Shown here piece after piece: positions 16,553-23,514 of a DNA stretch of 23,514 nucleotides. A model generated the notes under the pieces. That model saw only the letters and a list, made by a program, of their open reading frames with translations. It was not told the origin of the DNA and searched no databases. This stretch comes from JBBRLA01 sp038231615. Its GTDB lineage: Bacteria; Myxococcota_A; Polyangia; Palsa-1104; JAEUJZ01. Each line of letters opens with the position of its first letter. The stretch's first letter is position 1. The stretch is from positions 1 through 23,514 of the forward strand of contig JBBRLA010000037.1 of assembly GCA_038231615.1 (NCBI GenBank), written 5' to 3'. Both the position numbers and the translations under genes were made by a program.

Positions 16553-17056
16553 ATGAACACCGCGCGCACCCTGTTCACCTCATGTATCCTCGGCCTGCTT
16601 TGCTGCAACCCGCCGATCGCTCCCGCGGCTGCTCCGGCGACTGCCACGGCCCCCGCTGCCGCCGCCGGACACTTCGGCGGCCCGCTCTCGTCCGCTCCGT
16701 CGGTCCCCGCCAGCGCAGTCCTCAGCGAGCCCGCCAAGTACGACGGCAAGACGGTGAAGGTCAGCGGCCTGGTGGGCGGGGTGTGCCAGCACAAGGGCTG
16801 CTGGATGACCCTGGGCACCGGCCAGCCCGGTGAGCCCACTGTCCGCGTCAGCTTCAAGGACTATGGATTCTTCGTCCCCACCGATTGCATGGGCAAGCAG
16901 GCGGTGGTCGAAGGGCAGTTCGCGGTGAAAACGATGTCCGTCGGCGAGGCCCAGCACTACGCCGAAGACGCGGCCCGCCCCGGCCAGAAGCCGCAGACGG
17001 TGACCGCCCCCCAAGAGACGCTGGCCTTGGTCGCTTCGGGCGTCGAACTGCGTTGA
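16553..17056 (+). CDS. DUF4920-like exported protein with CxHxxC motif
   Basis: 167 aa. A signal peptide (~1-28) with a weak lipobox-like LLCC is followed by an Ala/Pro-rich linker (~22-38). The domain (~50-165) has an OB-like pattern: DGKTVKVSGLVGGVC, then C78-x-H80-x2-C83-W, VRVSFKDYGFFVPTDC (C112), and GKQAVVEGQF. The Cys/His set could bind a metal such as copper or zinc, though this is not shown for the family. The biochemical function of DUF4920 proteins is unknown to me. The gene begins 19 bp after the acylase stop on the same strand, so it may be in that operon as well as having its own -10-like site. It ends 23 bp from the convergent xisI. Confidence 0.72.
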   Translation: MNTARTLFTSCILGLLCCNPPIAPAAAPATATAPAAAAGHFGGPLSSAPSVPASAVLSEPAKYDGKTVKVSGLVGGVCQHKGCWMTLGTGQPGEPTVRVSFKDYGFFVPTDCMGKQAVVEGQFAVKTMSVGEAQHYAEDAARPGQKPQTVTAPQETLALVASGVELR

Positions 17057-17079
17057 AGGAGAGACGAACTTTTGTGTAT

Positions 17080-17415
17080 CTACCCGAGCGCGAAGTCAGT
17101 ATCCTGCCGTTTGTAGGGGGCGTGAAATCCGAGGACGATGTGGTCCTTGGGGATGCCTGCCTCGATCAGGTCGCTGGCGATGCCATGCTCTGTGCCGTCG
17201 TGCTGGATCCACACCTTGTCCCCGCGAATGTCGACATGAATCACGCTGCCGTGGATGCGCCGGTGATCGATCCAGCCTACCTGCATGAGCTCGTAGTGAC
17301 CTCCGGCCTCATCGCAGACTAGCTCGACGCTGATGTCTCCCAGCGACGGCTTGATTGCTGCGTAGGCCGCCAGGATGCGCCTGACGATTGGCGCATAGTC
17401 GCCTACTTCTGCCAT
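17080..17415 (-). CDS. xisI: XisI family protein (fdxN element excision controlling factor-like)
   Basis: 111 aa, full family length. Conserved blocks are recognisable from end to end: YAPIVRRILAAYAAIKPS, HYELMQVGWIDHRRIHG, IHVDIRGDKVWIQHDGTE (roughly 59-76), and the C-terminal IPKDHIVLGFHAPYKRQ. XisI was named as an accessory factor for excision of the cyanobacterial fdxN element, but it is widespread without that element and its biochemical role is unresolved. The ATG at 17415 lies inside the end of the xisH remnant (13-bp overlap), the standard xisH-xisI order. A GAGG lies about eight bases upstream. With xisH broken, this copy is an orphan. The locus has a less GC-rich, less ordered sequence than its neighbours, suggesting acquisition. 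It is convergent with the DUF4920-like gene. Confidence 0.88.
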   Translation of the reverse strand: MAEVGDYAPIVRRILAAYAAIKPSLGDISVELVCDEAGGHYELMQVGWIDHRRIHGSVIHVDIRGDKVWIQHDGTEHGIASDLIEAGIPKDHIVLGFHAPYKRQDTDFALG

Positions 17416-17560
17416 GTGATCACCTCGTTCTCCACATCATAGATCACCAGGAGCAGGTGGTAGTCCTCCTGGATTGCCCGCCCGACGTCTTCCGAAGCAC
17501 GGACTCGTACGCGTCCTTCGGGACAGCGAGTACCATCTTCCGGGCGGGCTCACATTCACC
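17403..17560 (-). pseudogene. xisH: xisH remnant, 5'-truncated and frameshifted
   Basis: Translating the minus strand gives two pieces of a XisH C-terminus in different frames. From about 17551, ARKMVLAVPKDAYESVLRK is readable in one frame, which then hits TGA at 17446-17444. From about 17492, GRAIQEDYHLLLVIYDVENE then VITWQK-stop (TAG at 17405-17403) is in the frame one base back. The join lies near 17480-17495 and fits loss of a single base. Upstream an in-frame TAA at 17563-17561 closes the first frame, and the N-terminal part, which carries the nuclease-like core in XisH, is absent. The segment ends inside xisI exactly as intact pairs do. Confidence 0.75.
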
Positions 17561-17563
17561 TTA

Positions 17564-17795
17564 TAGCATGGGTTCATGAGCCAGCGGTTCGACCTGGATG
17601 TGCAGCGCGCTGCGCAGACGTGTCCCTACCGAGAGGGTCAGCCACAGCAGGACACTGATCACAGACGGCCCACTCCTGCACCATTATTGATCAGGTGCCC
17701 CCAAACGAACCGACGCACCTTCCCTTCCGCTGCCCACCCCTCCTGTAACTCCGCGGAATCTCTACCTGTCCGGCGATCGGTCTGGATAATTCCGC
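17564..17795. other. Gene-free stretch between xisH remnant and the sigma-54 cassette
   Basis: No reading frame here resembles a protein. Two dyads are visible: the perfect palindrome GCAGCGCGCTGC at 17602-17613, and TGTCCCTACCGAGAGGGTCA at 17621-17640 (arms match at six of seven). The second lies about 160-180 bases before the sigma-54-type promoter, a suitable distance for an enhancer. The missing 5' part of xisH is not found here. Confidence 0.5.
17621..17640. promoter_or_regulatory. Candidate enhancer (UAS) palindrome for the sigma-54 promoter
   Basis: TGTCCCT and AGGGTCA form an inverted repeat with six of seven pairs and a six-base spacer. It sits about 170 bp upstream of the -24 element. 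An enhancer-binding protein is encoded in the operon downstream, so self-binding is plausible. No second copy was seen. Confidence 0.3.
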
Positions 17796-17811
17796 TGGCA
17801 CGCCGGATGCA
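17796..17811 (+). promoter_or_regulatory. Sigma-54 (-24/-12) promoter
   Basis: TGGCACGCCGGATGCA fits the consensus TGGCACGN4TTGCA with one mismatch (A for the first T of TTGC). The invariant GG (17797-17798) and GC (17809-17810) are twelve bases apart as required. The predicted start is near 17822, leaving a leader of about 58 bases with AAGGGAG before ATG 17880. The operon's second gene encodes a sigma-54 activator. Confidence 0.75.
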
Positions 17812-17879
17812 TAGTGTCTCCTGTATCACAACCATCGCGAAGAGACGCGGGCGCCGCGGTCCAGCGAAAAGGGAGAACC

Positions 17880-18760
17880 ATGAGCTTCACCGTGACCTTC
17901 TGGGGCGTCCGCGGTTCCATCGCCACCCCGGGCCCCGAGACCGCCGTGTATGGCGGCAACACCTCGTGCGTCGAGGTCCAGGCCGGGGGGCAGCGCATCA
18001 TCTTCGACACCGGCACCGGCGTCCGCGCGCTTTCGCAGAAGGTGCTGGCCGAACGGCGCCCGGCGCAGGCGTCGGTGTTCTACAGCCATGTGCATTGGGA
18101 CCACATCCAGGGGCTGCCCTTCTTCACGCCGCTCTATGTTCCGGGAAGCAAGCTGGACTTCTATGGGCCCAAGGGGGACCGGCCCCTTTTCGACGTGCTG
18201 GCGTTGCAGATGAGCCACCCGGTGTTCCCGGTCAAGCTCTCCGACGTCGGCGCCACGCTGCGCTTCACCGATCTGGCCGACGGGGCGCGCATCCCGCTGG
18301 GAGACGACGTGACGGTGACCTGCGCGCGGCTGAACCACCCGGGGGGCGTGCTGGCCTACCGGGTGGACCACGGCGGCCACTCGGTGGTCTATGCTACCGA
18401 CACGGAGCACTATAGCTGCGTGGACCCGCGCCTGGTGCGGCTGGCGCAGGGCGCCGACCTGCTGATCTACGACGCGATGTACGACGACGATGAGTATGCC
18501 GGCTCCCGAGGCGCACCGCGCACCGGCTGGGGGCACTCAACCTTCACCGAAGGCATCCGCGTCTCCGATGCGGCGGGAGTGCGCCGGCTGGTGCTCTTCC
18601 ACCACGACCCGTCGCACGACGATCAGCGGGTACGCGCCATCGAGGAGCAAGCCCGCGCCGCCCGGCCGGGCACCTGGGCCGCGCGGGAGGGCGCCACGCT
18701 GACCCTGTTCCAGACGGAACAGGCCAGCCTGGGCGAGGTCTACCCGGAGGCAGTCGCCGC

Positions 18761-18764
<4 letters not shown>
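17880..18764 (+). CDS. Metallo-beta-lactamase-fold hydrolase
   Basis: 294 aa, cytoplasmic. The N-terminus WGVRGSIATPGPETAVYGGN is typical of a phosphodiesterase-like MBL subgroup. Metal ligands follow the MBL pattern: H70, H72, D74, H75 (SHVHWDHIQG), H153 (LNHPGG), D174 (ATDTEH) and H242 (FHHDPSH). A two-metal hydrolase is expected. Relatives include RNase Z/YycJ-like nucleases and cyclic-nucleotide phosphodiesterases, and the substrate is not determinable. The start is ATG 17880 with AAGGGAG upstream; an earlier ATG at 17814 would lie before the predicted transcription start. It is the first gene behind the sigma-54-type promoter and overlaps the activator by GTGA. This suggests that its substrate or product is the signal sensed by the activator's GAF domain (inference). 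Confidence 0.88.
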
Positions 18765-20401
<1,637 letters not shown>

Positions 20402-20515
20402 TCTACGAATCAACCGTTCCCGGAAAGCGGACAATATGACCCGGTATCCGATCCTGCGCCCTTCTGTCATTGAGCCGCGTTGAGCGGGAGTGCCGGATAT
20501 CATCATCGATCACCA

Positions 20516-20524
20516 TGATAGAAT
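20516..20524 (+). promoter_or_regulatory. Extended -10-like element before the small membrane protein
   Basis: TGATAGAAT matches TGnTATAAT with one hexamer mismatch, nine bases before the TTG start at 20534. It would yield a leader of only a few bases. Confidence 0.4.
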
Positions 20525-20533
20525 CGGGACTGC

Positions 20534-20974
20534 TTGTGGACCAAACTTCTCTCGGTATTCGGCTTCGGCATGATCGGCCTCTGGGAAGGCATTCCCCTGG
20601 GCTTCGTCTTGCGGCTGCCGCCCCTGGCCATCGGACTGGCTTCTGCGCTCGGCTCCACGACGGCAACCTTGATTGTCATGCTGCTTGGGGAGCGTGTTCG
20701 GGCGCGGCTTGTCCGTCGCACTGGGGCCGCAAGTCCTGGCGATGGGCAACGCTTGATCGATCGCGTCTGGCGTCGCTACGGCATCATCGGTCTCGGGGTC
20801 CTGGCGCCGTGCCTGACAGGAGCGCCCATTGGCATCGCGCTGGGACTGGTTCTGCGCGCGCCCGCCGGGCGGCTGCTTTTCTGGCTCCTCATCGGCATCG
20901 TGGCGTGGACGGTCCTCCTGACGGGCGCAGGCGTCTACGGCACGGGGGGAATTCGGCGACTGATTGTGGGCTGA
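20534..20974 (+). CDS. Small integral membrane protein, COG2426 (small multidrug export)-like
   Basis: 146 aa with four hydrophobic segments (~7-25, 29-51, 83-107, 112-136). The pattern EGIPLGFVLRLPPLAIGLASALGS followed later by RYGIIGLGVLAPCLTGAPIG matches the putative small multidrug export / COG2426 layout: two related halves joined by a basic loop (~54-80). The family has no firm function. The start is inferred to be TTG at 20534, because no ATG or GTG in frame precedes the first helix; ATG 20570 would cut into it. No ribosome site is evident, but an extended -10-like element lies nine bases upstream. It is convergent with the defence-like operon (83 bp between) and separated from the activator by 132 bp that hold no other gene. 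Confidence 0.65.
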   Translation: MWTKLLSVFGFGMIGLWEGIPLGFVLRLPPLAIGLASALGSTTATLIVMLLGERVRARLVRRTGAASPGDGQRLIDRVWRRYGIIGLGVLAPCLTGAPIGIALGLVLRAPAGRLLFWLLIGIVAWTVLLTGAGVYGTGGIRRLIVG

Positions 20975-21057
20975 CGCCGCGCTCCGCGGAGGTCTTCGAG
21001 GCGGTCCACGAGCGCCTGGGCAAGCGAGCGGCCGATGTCCCCGATAGCTTTTGCGCT

Positions 21058-21597
21058 TCAGGGTACCGGCGACTTGAAGCGATGTCTGGGGTTGAAGCTG
21101 ACCTGCATGTCGGGGATGCGAATTCGTCCTTGATGCTTGCTATTGACGACATGGGCCTGGCATCGAAGCCACTTGAGTCTGCTCCGGAGCCCCTCCTGCG
21201 TCGCGGCGATGCCCTCTGGCGGCGCCTCAGCCCACAATATGGCGAAGATCGTACTTCGTGGCCTGGACAGGGCCTCGACGAAGGGAAACCATTCGTCTTG
21301 GTGATGATCTTGTCGGCAGGCCCCGATCAGGCCAGCAATCGTGTCCCTTACCTTGCAGCCGAACTCCTGCCAGAGAGGCTGCGGCTTCATGCGCCGATGA
21401 CCTCGATAGTCCTTCACCTCGAACAGATAGAGATCCCGTTTATTGTGAAGGCCGACGAAGTCCACCGCACCTGTTTCCTGGAGCCGCATGATCCCATTTT
21501 TGTACGCGACGTTGGGGTGATCCCACCTTTTCAGAGACCAGCGCTCATCGTCATATTCAAAATCCAGATCCCCTTCGCATTTGACCTTCGCCGCCAT
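21058..21597 (-). CDS. Small protein with PD-(D/E)xK nuclease-like signature
   Basis: 179 aa, not assigned to a named family. Residues 44-63 read as a beta-hairpin ending in the ExK motif: D46 in AVDFVGLH, then E60 and K62 in LYLFEVKD. The D-x13-E-x-K spacing and hydrophobic strand pattern fit the PD-(D/E)xK nuclease core. Downstream Q77/R84 and the helix KVRDTIAGLIGACR are where such folds carry their next helix. The N-terminus is charged and there is no signal peptide, so it acts in the cytoplasm. The start ATG (21597) shares one base with the ATPase stop (TGATG), so the two are translated together. It is probably the effector of an ATPase-nuclease pair. A non-catalytic DNA-binding role cannot be excluded. 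Confidence 0.68.
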   Translation of the reverse strand: MAAKVKCEGDLDFEYDDERWSLKRWDHPNVAYKNGIMRLQETGAVDFVGLHNKRDLYLFEVKDYRGHRRMKPQPLWQEFGCKVRDTIAGLIGACRQDHHQDEWFPFVEALSRPRSTIFAILWAEAPPEGIAATQEGLRSRLKWLRCQAHVVNSKHQGRIRIPDMQVSFNPRHRFKSPVP

Positions 21598-22667
21598 CAG
21601 GCTTCCCCTTCGCCGGAGGCCGCCATTCGATCGTTGAATCGATCGAGGCTTTCCTCGTACAGGCGCTCGAATTGATCGATGATCGGGTTGGGGAGGTCAG
21701 CCAGATCAAGGCTCGATTCGATTCTCACGGCGCCGCTCTCGGAGTCGCGCAGGAAGGAGAAGAAGCGAATTTCGACCCCTTCGAGCAAGGACAGCTTACG
21801 CGACAAGAAGTAGTCGTGGGTCGTCAGAAAGATCTGCACCCCTGCTTTTGCCATCTCGTGCAGGAGCCCTGCCAGATGAACGGTGATCTGGGGATTCAGG
21901 TTGGTCTCCGGCTCGTCCCAAAGGAGGATTGACTCCCCATGGATGGCCCCGGTCTTGATAAGCTGCTCGAGCGAAGCGATCTTGCGCAGCCCTTCCGCCA
22001 CGAGAGGGGCCTCATACCGCTGCCCGCCGAGCTCCACGAAGAACTGCTCCTGCTCACGGTGTACGCTCCCCCCGAGGAGCCGTTGCACCTGCCGCAGCAG
22101 ATCCTGGCGCCGGGCCGGCGTCCAACCCCGGGTAGCGCTCTGGCTCAGTTCCAGCCTGCCCAGCGCCTTGCAGAAATCATAGAAGGTCCGATCGAACGAG
22201 GTCTGAAATTGATCGTAGGTCTGGGTGAACCCGGTGTAAGCGGCGAGCAGGTCGAAGGTAGGAAAGAAGAGCGCCTCGGGCGCCGCCGCCCACGCCCATG
22301 CCCCCACCTGCGCGGAGGCCGGCTCCCCCGTCAGGTAGAGATCGACGTCTCCCTGGTCCGTCGCCATCCTGAGCTGAGTCAGCGCGCCGTGCTCTCGCTG
22401 CCGCCTGAGCAGGCTGGAGAGTCGCCCTTTGTCGGGTTTGAACATCCCTTCGAACTGGCGCCGGACCTCCTCGGACTGGACCGTGGTTGGCTGCGGTCCC
22501 CTGTGAAACAGCTCCGCCCCCGCTCGCAAGAGCGCGTAGAGCACCTTCATGACCTGCGACTTCCCCGTGCCGTTTTCTCCGAGAAAGACGTTGATCCCCG
22601 TCACGAATGACAGCGTCGCGGAGCTGAACGCCGTAAACTCCTCCAGACTCAGTTCCCGTACCTTCAT
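21597..22667 (-). CDS. AAA/ABC-type ATPase of the SMC/OLD-like group
   Basis: 356 aa. Walker A GENGTGKS (30-37) follows the typical start MKVRELSLEEFTAFSSATL. A helical middle (~60-210) separates it from an ABC-signature-like region VAEGLRKI (223-230), Walker B SILLWDEPETNLNP (246-259) and the switch TTHDYF (282-287). This is the AAA_15/AAA_21 type of ATPase seen in OLD nucleases, Gabija GajA, Septu PtuA and PARIS AriA. Unlike OLD and GajA there is no C-terminal TOPRIM domain; the protein ends ~70 residues after the switch. The nuclease role is therefore probably supplied by the overlapping downstream gene. The start is 9 bp after the methyltransferase stop, with GGAAGGAG about 13 bases before the ATG, so all three genes form one operon. 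Confidence 0.87.
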   Translation of the reverse strand: MKVRELSLEEFTAFSSATLSFVTGINVFLGENGTGKSQVMKVLYALLRAGAELFHRGPQPTTVQSEEVRRQFEGMFKPDKGRLSSLLRRQREHGALTQLRMATDQGDVDLYLTGEPASAQVGAWAWAAAPEALFFPTFDLLAAYTGFTQTYDQFQTSFDRTFYDFCKALGRLELSQSATRGWTPARRQDLLRQVQRLLGGSVHREQEQFFVELGGQRYEAPLVAEGLRKIASLEQLIKTGAIHGESILLWDEPETNLNPQITVHLAGLLHEMAKAGVQIFLTTHDYFLSRKLSLLEGVEIRFFSFLRDSESGAVRIESSLDLADLPNPIIDQFERLYEESLDRFNDRMAASGEGEA

Positions 22668-22676
22668 CCAAAGAAC

Positions 22677-23514
22677 CTAGCTCCTTCCGCCCTCTTTCGG
22701 AAGATCCTGGGCAGGGAGCCTGCGCAGGACCTCGTCGACCACCCGGACCTCCGAGAGGTCCCGCTTTTCCGTCGGGCCACGCAGCCACGCCGCGCAGGCC
22801 GCGCGGAATTCGCCCTGGTGCTCGGACAGGGTGGGCAGCCGCCACTGCCGCTTGTACCCGGGCCGCTCGATCGCGGACAGGCGATCTTCGTCGAGGAGAA
22901 GCGCCCGCCGCCGTTGCCAGGACGCCGCCACGCCTTCTGAAAGGCCAAAAGGGGCCTGCCTCGAAGTCCAGCAAAAAGGGCGAAGCTCCGGCAGCACAGC
23001 GCCGACGCCGAACGAGTCTGCCCCGGTCGCCGGGGCCAGATCTAGCGCCTGGTAGATGAGCCAGTCCAGCTCTTCCTGCGCGAAAACCATCCGGCGCAAG
23101 AACTGCTCCCTCTGTACAAAGGCGCGCACCACCGCCCGCTGCAGCGTCTCTGCCTCCGACCCGCGCGAGAGCTCGCCCAGCAATATCGTGCGAGCGTCGA
23201 AAAATTTGACCTGCGCCGCGCAGTTCAGCAATTCCAAGACGCAAGCGTCGAGAGCTTCGGTCAGGGGTCCATGTTGCCAGATGGGCACCGGGAGTTCCGA
23301 GACTTGGGCAGGTGTCGCGCGAAGAAGACCATTCAGATCACTGAGATGATGACGCAGCCAGAACGATGCCGTGGACGAGTTCAGATATCCGAGCAAAAGG
23401 GAGGGCGGCCCTTGAACAGGGGTCGAGACTGGCGATAGCAAAAGCACCGAGCCGGCCAATACCCCGGGTCCCGGCAGCTGCACAAAGCGCACGGAGGCAC
23501 TGGACATGATGGAC
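22677..23514 (-). CDS. C-terminal part of an Eco57I/PglX-type DNA methyltransferase (5' end outside window)
   Basis: At least 278 codons, with the frame still open at the window edge; the ATG at 23507 is probably internal. Typical features of large Eco57I/type IIG/PglX adenine methyltransferases are visible: a specificity-domain stretch with LLLGYLNSSTASFWLRHHL and SELPVPIW (~37-77 from the internal ATG), then AQEELDWLIYQALDL (143-157), and IERPGYKRQW (213-222), which recur in this family's C-terminal region. The catalytic NPPY motif would lie upstream and is not visible. Type IIG enzymes, BREX PglX and DISARM DrmMI cannot be told apart from this fragment. It is first in a minus-strand operon with the ATPase and nuclease-like genes. 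Confidence 0.75.
   Translation of the reverse strand, partial: SIMSSASVRFVQLPGPGVLAGSVLLLSPVSTPVQGPPSLLLGYLNSSTASFWLRHHLSDLNGLLRATPAQVSELPVPIWQHGPLTEALDACVLELLNCAAQVKFFDARTILLGELSRGSEAETLQRAVVRAFVQREQFLRRMVFAQEELDWLIYQALDLAPATGADSFGVGAVLPELRPFCWTSRQAPFGLSEGVAASWQRRRALLLDEDRLSAIERPGYKRQWRLPTLSEHQGEFRAACAAWLRGPTEKRDLSEVRVVDEVLRRLPAQDLPKEGGRS

Noticed and set aside
17080..17880. Possible fdxN-type excision element
   Set aside because: No large serine recombinase, no paired att-like direct repeats, and xisH is broken. Presence of xisI alone does not imply an element.
20498..20520. Inverted repeat TATCAT...ATGATA before the small membrane protein gene
   Set aside because: Six-base AT arms with an 11-base loop and no T-run: too weak for a terminator or operator call.

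Overview
The window looks like a piece of a high-GC, Gram-negative chromosome, most likely Myxococcota or another former delta-proteobacterium. This is inferred from a serine/threonine kinase fused to kinesin-light-chain-type TPRs, a sigma-54 enhancer-binding protein with its own sigma-54-type promoter, outer-membrane lipoproteins, and cysteine-rich segments of the CTxD...C type. No rRNA, tRNA, CRISPR array or complete insertion sequence was seen. Gene spacing is tight: several pairs overlap by ATGA, GTGA or TGATG, and many genes meet tail to tail with almost no gap.

Layout. 1-301: tail of an unidentified reading frame carrying two identical palindromes. 333-1016: Pal/OmpA-type lipoprotein. 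1025-3395 (minus): a lysine 2,3-aminomutase-type radical SAM enzyme, then an overlapping short RnfC-like iron-sulfur protein, a possible enzyme/electron-donor pair. 3497-8220 (plus): phosphoglycolate-phosphatase-like HAD hydrolase, kinase-TPR receptor, and an organophosphate-type MFS transporter coupled to the kinase by ATGA. 8274-9914 (plus): methyltransferase with a regulatory domain. 9926-12578 (minus): cyclophilin, and an ABC permease and ATPase of the MacB/LolCDE kind. 12641-17056 (plus): FkbM methyltransferase, a large penicillin-acylase-type lipoprotein, and a DUF4920-like exported protein.

17080-17560 (minus) holds an intact xisI beside a decayed xisH (5' end lost, reading frame broken). 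17796-20401 is a self-contained regulatory cassette: a sigma-54-type promoter, a metallo-beta-lactamase-fold hydrolase, and a GAF/AAA+/Fis sigma-54 activator, with a palindrome upstream where an enhancer could lie. 20534-20974 encodes a small membrane protein.

The last 2.5 kb (minus strand, 21058 to the window edge) looks like the end of a defence-type operon: the C-terminal part of an Eco57I/PglX-type DNA methyltransferase, an SMC/OLD-like ATPase and a small protein with a D...ExK nuclease-like signature. This ATPase-nuclease pair resembles the two-component logic of Septu or PARIS, but its effector looks different. It is the best candidate here for an undescribed system.

Several genes lack a clear Shine-Dalgarno site and instead have a TGnTAnnnT extended -10-like element 6-16 bases before the start codon, suggesting short-leader or leaderless transcripts.
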